Below are positions 1 through 10,766 of a stretch of 64,000 bases of DNA, piece after piece; within the stretch, counting starts at the first letter, position 1, and each line of letters begins with the position of its first letter. Location: the NCBI RefSeq assembly GCF_004193775.1, contig NC_041016.1, positions 41,684,022 to 41,748,021 on the forward strand, read 5' to 3'. A program made the position numbers and the translations under genes. Source of the DNA: Glycine soja. Its lineage: Eukaryota > Streptophyta > Magnoliopsida > Fabales > Fabaceae. The notes beneath the pieces are model-generated. The model saw only the letters and a program-made list of their open reading frames with translations, searched no databases and had not been told where the DNA came from.

Positions 1-120
1 ATAAAATGAAGCTCACTAATGATAAATAACTAATATAATTGTCTTTAATACTTTTGAGAAAATAGATGGTCATGTAGGCAGGGTTTTATTGGACTTAGAC
101 CAGACAAGAGGGTCAACTTG

Positions 121-282
121 GTTGAATCACAAACCAGTCATATGGCTGATTCGAGTAGTCCATCAAATAGAATATGCATGTGACTAGTCAAAACTTGACT
201 ATCGACTCGGTTGAATTATGAACTAGTCATATGGCCAGTTCAAGTAGACCATCAAATGGAATTTGAATGTGACTTGTCAAAA
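121..282. repeat. 89-bp tandem duplication
   Basis: Bases 121-209 are repeated with about a dozen changes from base 210 (both copies start GTTGAAT and contain AGTCATATGGC and CATCAAAT). The second copy stops where the CACTA terminus begins at 283, so the transposon end interrupts or borders the duplication. No coding potential was seen in 1-282. Confidence 0.7.
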
Positions 283-740
283 CACTACTGGGAAAACATT
301 GTTCCACGACAGTTTTTCAAAGCATCCAAAGACGGTTTTGAACCTTCTTTGAAGGCAACATCGTGAAAAGTGAAGACTTTTCATTATGGTTCCTAAAAAG
401 CGTCTTAGAAAAGTGACATTCTAAGAAGGTTTTCACCAAAAATCCTCTTAGTACGTATTTTAAAAAAATTGAAAATTCTAAGACGATTTTCCAAAAAACC
501 ATCTTAGAATGTCTACAATCTAAGATGGTTTTTCAAAGAACCATCTTAGAATGATTTTAAAAAAATTAAAAAATTGAGAAATCTAAGACGGTTTTCCAAA
601 AAAACCATCTTAAAATGCCTACAATCTAAGATGATTTTTTAAAGAACCTTCTTACAATGTATTTTAAAAAAAATTAAAAAAATTGACAATTCTAAGATGG
701 TTTGACCAAAAACCATCTTAGAATGTAGATTAGCAAGACA
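283..740. mobile_element. CACTA (En/Spm) transposon terminus, truncated
   Basis: The segment starts with CACTACTGGGAAAA at 283, the form of a CACTA terminal inverted repeat. It is followed by at least eight alternating direct and inverted copies of a subterminal motif close to TCTAAGACGGTTTT / AAACCATCTTAGAATG up to about 730. The same layout, inverted, ends at 47545 (read inward, both ends reach ACGACAGTTTTT after about 23 bases). No matching right terminus with a 3-bp target duplication lies nearby, so this looks like one surviving end of an element. No transposase is visible. Confidence 0.75.
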
Positions 741-841
741 TGAGTGCATTAACAATTTATACCATTGATGTATTTTAAGACTATTTAGTTTTAATTTGTT
801 AACACTCATACTAAAAATCAAATATGTATAGGTAGCAAAAC

Positions 842-843
<2 letters not shown>

Positions 844-874
<31 letters not shown>
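844..874. repeat. (TA)n microsatellite
   Basis: Uninterrupted TA dinucleotides. The flanks (741-843 and 875-1015) hold nothing I recognise. Confidence 0.95.
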
Positions 875-876
<2 letters not shown>

Positions 877-1020
877 AGAGATCAGCGGAAAGGGATGAAA
901 CGGACAAATGAGAAGTAGGAACAATGATGGAATAGAACAGACAAAATATGAGAAAATAAATAAATAAACGATATGAAAACAGATTAAGTAAACATGTAAA
1001 GATTTAAAACAAAAACATTA

Positions 1021-1330
1021 TGTTATGGAAGTGATGAAGAACAAACAAGAACAGCAACAGGAGATGCAACAGAACTGAAATGTCATGTACACAGATGTTG
1101 CAACAAAATGAAAGGGAGAGAGAGATGAGAAAGAACACACAGATTTATGTGGTTCACCTTTCCTTAAGGCTACATCCAGGGGAGAGAAAACATAAAGTTT
1201 TTTATTACTGATGCAATACACAAGTGGAAGCCCCTTTTTCTTATACATGGCATCCTTGCCTTATATAGGCAGAGGACAAAACAAAAATAACAGAATAAAC
1301 TTTCATATGGATTTTGGTCACAGCCCAACA
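1021..1330 (-). repeat. Copia 3' LTR (in element orientation)
   Basis: This copy begins TGTTATGG and ends CCCAACA on the plus strand, so in element orientation it starts TGTTG and ends AACA. Adjacent bases 1331-1341 read on the minus strand as a purine-rich AAGGTGGTGAAT, the expected polypurine tract. Confidence 0.93.
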
Positions 1331-1399
1331 ATTCACCACCTTGAACTAACATCCATATAAAACACAAACTGCACTCTCCAAACACACATGATCTTAACC

Positions 1400-2062
1400 C
1401 TAACAATCAACATTGAGCAAGCTTAAGCAGTGATCAAACTTGCTCTTTGGAACTGGCTTTGTAAACATATCAGCAGGATTGTGTAGAGTGCTGATCTTAT
1501 GAACTTTGATTCTTCTTTCTGACCAAATGAAGTGATATCTAACATCTATATGCTTGGTTCTATCATGATGAACTTGATCCTTGGCCAAGCATATAGCACT
1601 AAGGCTATCACAATAGATGTTAGCATATTCTTGATTAATTCTGAGATCATTTATCAGACATCTCAGCCAAATTCCTTCCTTTGCAGCTTCAGTAAGAGCC
1701 ATATATTCAGCCTCAGTAGTTGAGAGGGCAACAGAAAGTTGAAGTGTTTCCTTCCAACTCACCAAGAAGCCACCAAGGGTGTAAGCATACCCTGTTAGAG
1801 ACCTTCTCTTGACTAGATCAACAACAAAATCTGCACCAAAATAGCTAGTGAGGCAGCAATCTGAGTGAGATCCATAGATCAAACCTACATCTGCAGTCCC
1901 TTTAAGATATTTGAAAATTCTCTTCACAGCCTTCCAATGTTCCTTCTGAGGTTGGTTTAAGAACCTACTAACCATGCTAATAGCATAAGCAAGGTCAGGT
2001 CTGGTGCAGACCATGGCATACATGAGACTGCCAACAGCACTTGAGTATGGAACCTTTGACAT
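1400..2062 (-). pseudogene. Copia RNase H domain
   Basis: This is the C-terminal part of the copia polyprotein. It opens with the conserved connection segment (SAVGSLMYAMVCTRPDLAYA) and continues into RNase H with a TEAEYMAL motif and the copia-typical HIDVRYHFI. It ends at the expected distance from the 3' LTR. A reading-frame break separates it from the RT segment upstream on this strand (2063-2212). RNase H removes the RNA strand of the RNA-DNA hybrid during reverse transcription. It lacks its own start and is not a separate gene. Confidence 0.9.
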
Positions 2063-2212
2063 ATAGTCCTGATCAGCCTAAGTTTGAACCTTTATCACAA
2101 CAGACAACTTCTCTTTTTCTGAAAGGGGAGTGCTGATAGGTTTAGAATCAACCATTCTAAACCTCACAAGTATCTTTTGAATGTAATCCTTTTGAGACAA
2201 AAATAGCCTTTT

Positions 2213-2998
2213 CTAAGTTTTGTCCTTATATATCTTCATTCCTAAGATTTTCTTTGCAGCCTCTAGATCTTTCATATCAAATTCACCATTCAGGAGGATC
2301 TTCAGATTTTGTATATCACACATGCTTTTTGCTGCAATAAGCATGTCATCTACATAGAGTAGAAGATAGATCATTGATCCATCCTCCACCTTGTTGTGAT
2401 CAACACAGCAGTCATAGAGACTTCTCTTGAATCCTTGGCTGGTGATAAAGCTGTCAAACCTCATGTATTATTGCCTTGGAGATTGTTTCAATCCATACAA
2501 GGACCTCTGCAGTTGACAAACATACCTTTCTTTTCCTTAAACTTCAAACCCTTCAGGTTGTTTCATTAGAATATTTTCTTCCAATCTTCCATGGAGAAAA
2601 GCAGTCTTGACATCAAGTTGTTCAAGTTCCAGATCTTGGTTTGCCACTATAGCAAGTAAAACCCTAATGGATGTATGTCTGACCACAGGTGAAAAGATTT
2701 CATTGAAATCTATTCCTTCTTTTTGGCTAAATCCCTTGGCAACTAACCTAGTCTTGTATCTTATCCCTTCCTTTTCTGAAAGACCAGGTTTCCTCTTGAA
2801 TATCCACTTGCAACCTACCACATGTCTTCCTTTAGGTAGTTCAAAAAGTTTCCAGGTCTGATTCTTATATAAAGATTCCATTTCCTCTTTCATAGCTAAC
2901 AACCAATTTTCAGCTTCAGGATGATTGATAGCTTCTTTGTAGGTGGCAGGTTCATTTGAATCTATTTCTTCAGCTGCATGTAATGCATAGGCAGCCAT
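2213..2998 (-). pseudogene. Copia reverse transcriptase domain, interrupted
   Basis: Two open segments (2537-2998 and 2213-2464) form the RVT_2 reverse transcriptase of the copia class. Visible landmarks are WKLFELPKGRHVVGCKWIFK, LDVKTAFLHG, and the catalytic box YVDDM in the second segment. A stop lies between the segments around 2465-2536, where the plus strand carries extra or changed bases, so no full RT can be made. Upstream in element order lies the integrase; downstream lies RNase H. Confidence 0.92.
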
Positions 2999-3905
2999 GT
3001 CTTCAAAACCATATCTCTCAGGAGGCTTACTGACCCTCTTAGGTCTCTAACTGATTCTAGGATTAAACTGTGCAAGCTCGGGTTCATCATTCTGATAAGC
3101 CTCATTTGCACTGGAATCTTCTGATTGCCCACCTTCTTGAATAACAGGAGATGTATCTGTATGAACCCTTTTTCTGAGTCTTTGGCTGTAGATTCTACAT
3201 CTTTTTCTTGAGGATAGTGGCAGCTTTGTGTTCCAGCAATTGGAACCTTAATTTTTGGATGGAGCAGATGTGATTCATCAAAAATTACATCTCTGCTGAG
3301 AAGAACTTTCCTTTTAGAGGGTGACCATATCCTGTAACCTTTCACCCCATCACCATAACCCATTAACAGACCCTTTCTTGATCTAGGTACCAGCTTTCCT
3401 TCATTGACATGATAATAGGCATTGCAGCCAAATACTCTTAGATTTGAGTAGTTTGCTGTTTTGTCATTCCAGATTTCAATAGGAGTCTTAAGTCCTATAG
3501 CAGTAGAGGGTGTTCTATTGATCAGAAAACAAGCTGTATTGATAGCTTCTCCCCAAAAACTTCTGTTGAGGCCAACATTAGACAATAGGCATCTTGTTCT
3601 TTCCATAAGTGTTCTGTTCATTCGTTCAGCAACTCCATTTTGCTGAGGAGTGTTCCTAACAGTAAGTTGTCTAGCAATCCCTTCATCTCTGAAGAATTTG
3701 TTAAATTCTGTTGAGCAAAACTCCAAGCCATTATCAGTTCTGAGTCTTTTAACTTTCCTTTCAGTTTGTTTTTCAATCAGTGTTTTCCATTCTTTGAAGC
3801 ATTTGAAAGCTTGACTCTTCTGACTCATGATGTAGATCCATGTCTTCCTTAAGTAGTCATCAATTATGGACAGAAAATACCTTCCACCACCTAGTGAAGG
3901 TACTC
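2962..3905 (-). pseudogene. Copia integrase
   Basis: The catalytic core shows RTDNGLEFCS (second Asp) and PQQNGVAERMNRTL (Glu of the DDE triad). These are followed by the copia GKAP-region-like VFGCNAYYHV and the SRDVIFDE motif. In-frame stops occur near the N-terminal side (around 3830-3920) and in the spacer towards RT (around 3050). Integrase would insert the cDNA; here it is interrupted. Confidence 0.9.
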
Positions 3906-4050
3906 TTGCAAGCCCCTAGCAGTCAGCATGAATGTAATCAAGAGTTCCTTTGGTGGTGTGAATTGCTTTAGGAAATTTAATCTTATGTTGTTTGTCGAAA
4001 ACACAGTGCTCACAGAATTTCAGTTCATCCAGTTTCTGATTTCCCAACAG

Positions 4051-4662
4051 CTACTGTTTTTGAAGTATCATCATACCTTTTTCACTCATATGACCTTGAA
4101 GTATATAGAGATTACCCCTCTTTATACCCTTCATCACCATTATAGGGCCTTTCTGAATTTTCATGACCCCATTTTCGGTGCTGCATTTAAATCCCTTTCC
4201 ATCCATAATACCTATGGAGATTAGATTCTTCTTCAGCTCTAGAACATGCCTAACTTCAGTGAGTGTTCGGATAATTCCATCATGCATCTTGATTTTTATT
4301 GTGCCAATTCCAACTGTCTTGCATGAGACATCATTTCCCATGAAGACATTTCCACCCAATTTCTCTTCATAGGTGTCAAACCAGGTTTTGTTTGGACACA
4401 TATGAAAGGAACAGTCAGAGTCTAATATCCACTGATTTTCAGAATGTTGGTGATGATCAGCAACTGAGAGAACAAGCTCATTTTCAGATGTGGAACCTTC
4501 CTTGGCAACAGCAGCAGATGGTTTGCCCTTTTTCTTAGGACAATCTTTCTTCCAGTGACCTGGCTCCTTGCAGTAATTACAGATGTCCTTTGGATTGACA
4601 TGAGTTTTCTTCTTTCCTTTGAACACCTTTTTCTTGATGTTCTTGATGGAGTTAGAGACCAC
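4051..4662 (-). pseudogene. Copia nucleocapsid zinc knuckle and protease, active site altered
   Basis: A CCHC zinc knuckle, CNYCKEPGHWKKDC, is followed about 45 residues later by the retropepsin-like segment WILDSDCSFHMCPN. The copia protease active site is normally D-S/T-G. Here the third residue is Asp (codons at 4414-4422), a single G-to-A type change that should abolish proteolysis. The segment then runs on through VFMGNDVSCKTVGIGTI, normal for the family. Confidence 0.9.
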
Positions 4663-4707
4663 CAGACCAGATCCATTTGATTCTTTAGAATTTCCGGGTG
4701 CTTTAGA

Positions 4708-5271
4708 TCAAAGTTCCCTTGAGTATAAGCTGGATATCACCTCCTCCATGGTGACACATTCCTTACCAAAACTAAGAGAATTGACAAAGCTCTTATATAA
4801 TGGTGGTAGAGAGGCTAACAAAATCATGGCAGCATCTTCATCCTCTATCTTAACATCTATATCTCTTAATTCCATCAAAATAGAATTTAATTCATCAAGA
4901 TGATCCTTAAGAGATGTACCTTCTTTCATGTGTAAACCAAATAGACGCCTCTTCAAGAAGAGCTTGTTGCAGATTGACTTAGTCATATACAACTTTTCCA
5001 ACTTGAGCCATAAGCCACTTGCAGTTTCTTCATTTGCAACTTCATATAAAACTTCATCAGACAAGGAAAGCAAGATTAGTGAGTGAGCCTTTTCTTCTTG
5101 TTCTACAAGTTCTTCAGTCTTTGAAACAAAGGCATTTTCTTTCGATTCAGAAGCCACTTCTTTCTTCACAGATGCAAAAGCAACAGGAGCCTAAACACAT
5201 TGTTCCTTCAACAAAGCACGCATCTTGATGCGCCACAGATTGAAGCTGTTCTTTCCATTGAATTTCTCCAT
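4708..5271 (-). pseudogene. Copia gag, interrupted
   Basis: The gag probably starts at 5271 with MEKFNGKNSFNLWRIKM, the usual opening of copia UBN2-type gag. It meets a stop near 5192 and resumes in 4708-5169, which has the conserved features LWLKLEKLYM, KRRLFGLHMKEGTSLKDHLD and ILLASLPPLYKSFV. Gag packages the element RNA into virus-like particles. The stop and a later break before the zinc knuckle mean no full product. Confidence 0.88.
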
Positions 5272-5404
5272 CCTGATTGTGTTTGATATGGTTTCTTGAG
5301 TGTTCTTAATCATAGTGATGCAGCGAAAGAACCAGAAACAAGAATCCCACAACTTGATCTTTGTATTCAAACGAGAATCTTGAATTCCCTTGATCACAAC
5401 TTAA

Positions 5405-5417
5405 GCTCTTGATACCA
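5405..5417 (-). other. Copia primer-binding site (tRNA-Met type)
   Basis: On the minus strand this reads TGGTATCAAGAGC, close to the TGGTATCAGAGC typical of plant copia elements that prime from initiator tRNA-Met, with one extra A. It lies three bases inside the LTR end at 5421. Confidence 0.85.
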
Positions 5418-5420
5418 GTT

Positions 5421-5730
5421 TGTTATGGAAGTGATGAAGAACAAACAAGAACTGCAGCAGGAGATGCAGCAGAACAGAAATGTCATGTACACAGGTGTTG
5501 CAGCAAAATGAAAGGGAGAGAGAGAAGAGAAAGAACACACAGATTTACGTGGTTCAAATTTCCTTAAGGCTACATCCACGGGAGGGAAAACAGAAAGCTT
5601 TTTATTACTGATGCAATACACAAGTGGAAGCCCCTTTTTCTTATACAAGGCATCCTTGCCTTATATAGGCAGAGGACAAAACAAAAATAACAGAATAAAC
5701 TTCCATATGGATTTTGGTCACAGTCCAACA
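5421..5730 (-). repeat. Copia 5' LTR (in element orientation)
   Basis: Second copy of the 310-bp LTR. On the minus strand it carries TATATAAGGCAAGG (around 5650-5663), a likely TATA box of the element promoter. Confidence 0.93.
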
Positions 5731-5737
5731 CATTAAA

Positions 5738-6070
5738 AAGAAAATAGAGACGGTGGCAGAGCCGTATTGGGTCTGTTAATGGAAAGAAGAAAAGAAACTG
5801 AAGCGGCGGAAGAGCTGCACAGGATCAGTCAAGAGGGAGGGGAGAGATGAAAGAAAGAACTTGAAAATTTATTAATGAAAGAAAAGATTACAAAGAGTTT
5901 TCAGAGCTTCTCTCTCTATCTGTGACTAAAAACTGTCTATCTGAAAGGGTGCCTCCTAATGGAATTGAGGACTCCTTTTATAGACATAAAATTGAACAGT
6001 AGCTATAGTATAGGTTACATGACCGGGAACTATTACTACATAAATGGTATTTTTGAATTAATAATCATTT
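5738..6070 (-). promoter_or_regulatory. Terminal/leader-like region of a retroelement, minus strand
   Basis: Read on the minus strand the segment holds a TATA-like TCTATAAAAGG (around 5976-5986), then about 100 bases further CTTTGTAATC and AATAAATTTTC (around 5862-5890), a plausible poly(A) signal. This TATA-to-poly(A) arrangement is what a pararetrovirus or LTR R-region would show. No second copy exists in the window, so it may be a lone terminal repeat or truncated end. Inference from motifs only. Confidence 0.4.
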
Positions 6071-6166
6071 AATGAGATACCAAAACAGTTGTCCTCATTT
6101 TGGTAGAATACATCATCATTATCTGAAGAGTTGGTGTCTTTTTTCTTTGAGGAAGAACCCTCTTCG

Positions 6167-6529
6167 TCATCCTACTGAAGCAATTGTAAAACTTATTTCA
6201 AAGTTTTTGGTCAGATGCTCTTTGGAGCTGGAGCCGGCCAGGAAGGCGGCTAATTGGGACTTCTGGTTGAGAAACAACGAAGTCTCGGGATTAGCTGCTT
6301 TCAATAACTCTGGATGGGATTTAAACCAAAGTTTTACTTGGTCTGGTTCAACTTTGGATGTGTCAAATTGATTCCACCACTTGACAAAAACATGTCGCTG
6401 AAGTGATGAGAATTGTTTGTTGCTCTTAGTCTTACTATGCTTGTATTGCCAAGAGAAAATCCAGGACAAAGCAAAACTAGAAAAATATTTTAAGTCTGTT
6501 GGAATTCGTGATTCCTGAGAATTAAACAT
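6167..6529 (-). pseudogene. Retroelement polyprotein fragment downstream of protease
   Basis: A 120-residue open segment, with weak continuation from about 6660, is rich in Trp and contains HVFVKWWNQFD, LWFKSHPEL and LNQKSQLAAFLAG. I associate this style of sequence with large plant reverse-transcribing element polyproteins, but I cannot name the domain. It follows a protease-like segment on the same strand where a reverse transcriptase would normally come; no RT motif was found. Function unknown. Confidence 0.5.
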
Positions 6530-6829
6530 TTTGGTGAATTGAACAAATCCTTGTTGAACTTGCTCCGGAAAAATTTTGGGTATTGGACCAAAAAAGTCCC
6601 ACCACTGGAGAAACCAATTTGGGATATTATAGGTTGTGGTTATTCCTTCCTTAGATATCTAAATAGGGGATAAAGATCTGATGAAGGGTGTTCCTAGGAT
6701 AGCTTCATTCTTAAGGTTTTTTACCAGAAGAAAAATTGTTTCAATCCTAAGACCCTGATTTTCTATAATTGTGTTTGATTACTTGTAATTAATTTTTAAT
6801 TTTGAACCATTTTCCGTACTTAGTTTTTT

Positions 6830-7600
6830 TTTAGGTTTTCTCAAAGAATTTTGTAGGAACTAATCCTTCCAAAATACAATTTGAATCGGCCTCGGTGTCA
6901 AATAGGACCATTGTATCTAAAACAAAATCATTTATAATAATTCTAATATTAATATAAAATTTTTGGATTTTAATGTTGTTGATTAATCCCATGAACATTT
7001 CAACTTCTTGATCCTCATTTTTTATCTCATTTTCTTCACTTTCTGAATCAGTGTTCTTCGAAATGAGATAGGATGATTTGATGAATTTCTTGTTGTTGCC
7101 TAAGTTCTTTAACCTCTTGTTTTAGGTTGTTGATTTCTATTTGGAGATCTTGGATTGTGGTAGGTTTGACAGAAGTGTTTTCCAGTCTTTTGAGAATATT
7201 GCTAACATCAAATTTTTTATTGGTAATGAAATCTTTTGGTTTAGGTTTGGTTTCCAAAGACTTTTTCAGTTTATTCAGGAAAACCTTCTTTTCCTGAAGG
7301 TTTGGTATGGAATTGATTGCCTCAAACAAAAGATCTTGGTCTCTTGTTTGAGTGTTGATTTCTTGGATATCTTCATCTTCATCATTCGTAGACCATGGTT
7401 GATCATCTTGTTGAATTAGGTTAAGATTTTCTTCAGAGGATACATCTTCGGTTTCTTCCTCTGAGGTTTCAATGAGCAGATTATTAATCTGTTCTTCTAT
7501 GGATGGGTCTAAGATTAAGATTTCTTAATTTCTTTTTCAATCTACAATATTTGCTAATGTGACTTTGTTTTCCACAGTTATAACATACAATTTTGGTTTT
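6830..7600 (-). pseudogene. Zinc knuckle, coiled coil and altered aspartic protease of a retroelement
   Basis: In minus-strand order there is a CCHC knuckle CYNCGKQSHISKYC (about 7540-7590), then an acidic/Gln-rich stretch. Next comes a predicted coiled coil (7048-7329: repeated LQIEINNLKQEVKELRQQQE-type heptads). Last is a protease-like FDTEADSNCI at about 6873-6902, where retroviral-type proteases have DTG or DSG. The Glu in place of Gly (codon 6891-6893) should inactivate it. The gag/coat-like region lies upstream. The arrangement fits a pararetrovirus-like or LTR-element Gag-Pro. Stops break the frame. Confidence 0.6.
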
Positions 7601-8880
7601 CATACTAGGTTTTGGAGTACTAGCATCTTTGATGGCCGAGGGTTTGTGTGAGTATCTCCTTTTTGGAAATCTCTTTTTGTTGAAGGTTTTGTTTTCATGA
7701 TATCCTTTTTTAGGGGTATGTTTTTTCTTTTGTTTTGGACAAGCTGGTAATCCAAATTGCTCAAATAAAGACCCTAAATCTCTTTTAGTCTGGGCCTTCT
7801 CCTTGACTAATTGTCTTTGGATTTTGTCATCTTGACAAATTTTTTAGGCTACTTTCTAGACATAAGAGATTAATTGACTGTAACTTAAACTCTCATATGG
7901 AATGTCACCGTTGGCAGATTGACTACGGATTTTGTCTCTAACCTTATCTCCTAATGATCTAGGAAGACTGACTAGAAATTTTTCTTTCCAGAAAGGTTGT
8001 TCACTATCTTCTCTCATGTAAACTCTAGTCAGGAAGGTGTCTCTATACCACCTAAAGTCCGCTAAAGTTCTACACTTAAGATTGAATAATAATTCTGCCG
8101 ACCTATCTTTCCAAAGTGACGGGTCGCCAATGAAGTGTTGGACTATTGTAAAAATAAAGGTGTTAATAGCGTCAGAGATCTCTCCATTATCGTCATTTGT
8201 AAAGACTTTTCCATTGAGATCCGTTTTAACAACACTATATATTTTTTATTTTTCTTCATTAGTGAGATAATTATCCCACCATCCTTTTAATTGGCCAGAA
8301 AATCCTGCAACCAAGATATCTGTAATTGTTTTTTCCGAACAGTCATAGGATGTCTGGTATGTCGTGACTACCATGGTCATGTGTTGGAGTGTATTCATGA
8401 TACTGTATTTTGTTTGGGCATCTATATTCCACTCATAGATGTTGTTTGCACTAAAGCTTTTAAAATTACTTTTGCCTCTTTCTTCCAGTAAAAGATCAGG
8501 GGCGGTTGGTCTTTGGTAATAAAATTTGGAAGATGTTTTCCAATGTTTGGTGTTTATTGGATTAATATCTTTTTCAGATATTGAACCCTCTTTAGTTGTT
8601 CGTTCTGAGTTTTGGTCATTATCATCATTAATGACATTGATTAGTTTGGAGGTATTTCTAGTTCTCATTTTGGACAATTCTTCCGAAGGTTGAGGTGTTT
8701 CAGGAATGACTTTAAGTAAACTATCAATCTTACTTAATAATTCACTTTTGTTATCACCTATCTCTTCTGTAAGGGATTTGTGCTTCCTAAGTTCCCTAAT
8801 TTTTTGTTTTGCCTTATCACTAAGTTCCCTAAGTTGGTACTGTGTTGTTGGAGGTAATTCCATATAAATATTTCCATAAG
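7601..8880 (-). pseudogene. Gag/coat-like region of the same retroelement
   Basis: The open part 8246-8880 starts MELPPTTQYQLREL. It has a charged helical N-terminus and the gag-like core with KGWWDNYLT. Further gag-like sequence, with basic clusters before the zinc knuckle, continues to about 7650 with interruptions (for example around 8240 and 7850). Such a gag-CCHC-protease order is shared by LTR elements and Caulimoviridae-derived endogenous sequences; I cannot decide between them here. The translated frame continues upstream through a TA microsatellite, which is not coding. Confidence 0.55.
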
Positions 8881-8954
8881 GATATGTTACTATGTGTAGG
8901 ACAAGACATAGGGGAAGAAATACCAAAAATCTTTGGTATTTCAAAAAATCTTTG

Positions 8955-8956
<2 letters not shown>

Positions 8957-9014
<58 letters not shown>
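8957..9014. repeat. (TA)n microsatellite
   Basis: About 29 TA dinucleotides lie directly upstream of the gag-like region. They create an artificial Tyr-Ile repeat in one minus-strand frame. Confidence 0.95.
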
Positions 9015-9017
<3 letters not shown>

Positions 9018-9045
9018 TCATCCCATTTAACATGGCCATTCACAA

Positions 9046-10123
9046 CTATGAAAAAAAGGTCCTAGACAAAATTGCTCGTGGTAACGGGTAAAATATTTTT
9101 CTGGTTCTTTTTTCTCATGGCTTTTACTCTTAATCTCTTAAAATGTTTATGATAAGTTATTCTCTGATTTTTTTTTCTTCCTATGGTTAAATGCCAATGT
9201 TAAGTGATGATGATAGTCACATTAGCTGTAATTTCTTTAGACATTATATTGATTAAACTATCTCTAATTGTAAAATAAAAGAATGTACATAAATTAATAT
9301 ATATTTTTACAATGAGTAAAAAGTAGGGTATTTTTTTAATAGATAAGGTCAATGTGCGTAAGAGAACAATAGCAACAAAACAAACAGTTGTCAAATAAAA
9401 ACATCAGAATAAAATAAATACTTGGATGATCATAACCATGCATAAAGGATGAACAGTCATGTGCCCATAGACGTCATGTAACTGTCACCAAAAGGAACCG
9501 AATGCAGAACAAAATGAAATGAAACATGTGGCCATTGGCTTATAAGCAAAATACATGACCAATATACATGCTTTTAAATTGTGATCTACAAAGATAAAGG
9601 ATTTTCTGACACAGCAATCCCAATTACAACTATATATATCAATGGCATTTTTCCATAATTTCCCATAATGACAAGGATCACGTTAAACCCTAACTGCAAT
9701 TTAAAACCATGACTATATCTAAGCAGAGAACACTCATATAACGTTAAACAACCCCAGAAAATAACTAAACAATCCCAAAACCATGAAGTATGTGAAAATG
9801 TTTGGAGTAGTCCAGTTCAAAACTCGAGAGAGTATATGAACATTGGACCGGGACTCAAACCACGTACGTACAGATGAAGCAACAGATCCCTTTGCGTGAG
9901 GTGTTGTAAGGAGTCCTCCACGCGTTCTAACGGCTGCCTAAAGTTTGGTGACATCTACCCACTCGATCTGAAGCGTGTCGTTGACATGCATAGTTCTCAT
10001 CATCTACTCCTCAAAGGCAGCAAAACATGAACGGAATGGCGAAAAGACAGAATAGCAAATGTAGTACGGAGAGAATCCAAACATAAGTACTACATCAGTA
10101 TGAGTGGACAACACAACCAGATA
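9046..10123. other. Unannotated A+T-rich stretch
   Basis: No gene, repeat boundary or RNA was recognised. The segment 9840-10000 is less A+T-rich (it contains CCACGTACGTACAG) but has no sustained coding frame. Confidence 0.6.
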
Positions 10124-10142
10124 GTTACTCCCTTGATTTTGA

Positions 10143-10470
10143 GGCAAAAATACCAAAAGGGGTCCTTTTTAGAAATTTTTTACCAAAATGGGTCTGTTTT
10201 GAACTTATTTACCTTGGGGATCTATTTTTTTTTTCAGGTAGCGGTATCGCATCAGGCGCTTCCGCGGATTGGCGACACGTGGCAGGGTCACGAATGGACA
10301 CGCCCACGGTTGGTGCCACATGTCGCGCCCTGCACGCTGGTGCGCTGGGTCACGCCCAGCTAGCAGGCGCGAGTCGACGCGCTACTGCCCGAGGCTCCTT
10401 GGGTCGCGCCCAGGGCCCAGGCGCCTCCAGGCCTCCCCAGCTCCCCCCCCCCCCCCCACACCCCAGCCTC
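10143..10470. repeat. Left terminal inverted repeat and GC-rich subterminal region
   Basis: The outer ~150 bases match the inverted right end at 16845-16988. The inner part (10260-10440) is strongly GC-rich with GCGCC and CACGCCCA repeats and a C homopolymer at 10443-10457, contrasting with the A+T-rich surroundings. Open frames through it on the plus strand are composition artefacts. Confidence 0.8.
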
Positions 10471-10766
10471 TTTATAAAAAAAATGTTTTATGTTTTTATA
10501 GACTCTAAATTTTAAAATGTTTTTTCAATTTGTATGAAAGAACTAAAAATACATTATTTGTTTAACATTTGTACTTTGGGTTCAATTTTTTATAGACTCT
10601 AAATTGTATATTTAATAAAAAATTTTAATTTTTTTCTTTTTTATTATTAGTATTATTTGTTATTTTTTCTCTTTTATTGTTTCTCTCTTTTTGAAGTATA
10701 TATTAGTACATTTTCACTTAAAATACATTTTGAAATCCTAAAATGTTTTAAAATGCTTTTTGATTT

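Larger units (their letters stand above)
1021..5730 (-). mobile_element. Ty1/copia LTR retrotransposon, complete ends, decayed coding
   Basis: Two 310-bp direct repeats (1021-1330 and 5421-5730) bound the element. They are flanked by an exact 5-bp target duplication CATTA (1016-1020 and 5731-5735). The domain order on the minus strand is gag, protease, integrase, reverse transcriptase, RNase H, which is the copia order. A tRNA-Met-type primer site follows the LTR at 5421, and a purine-rich tract precedes the LTR at 1330. By eye the two LTRs differ at about 20 positions, so the insertion is not recent. Several in-frame stops and a damaged protease motif make it non-autonomous. Confidence 0.95.

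Noticed and set aside
10269..10515. Pro/Arg-rich plus-strand frames
   Set aside because: GC-rich subterminal region of the Mutator-like element, open in overlapping frames, no family match.
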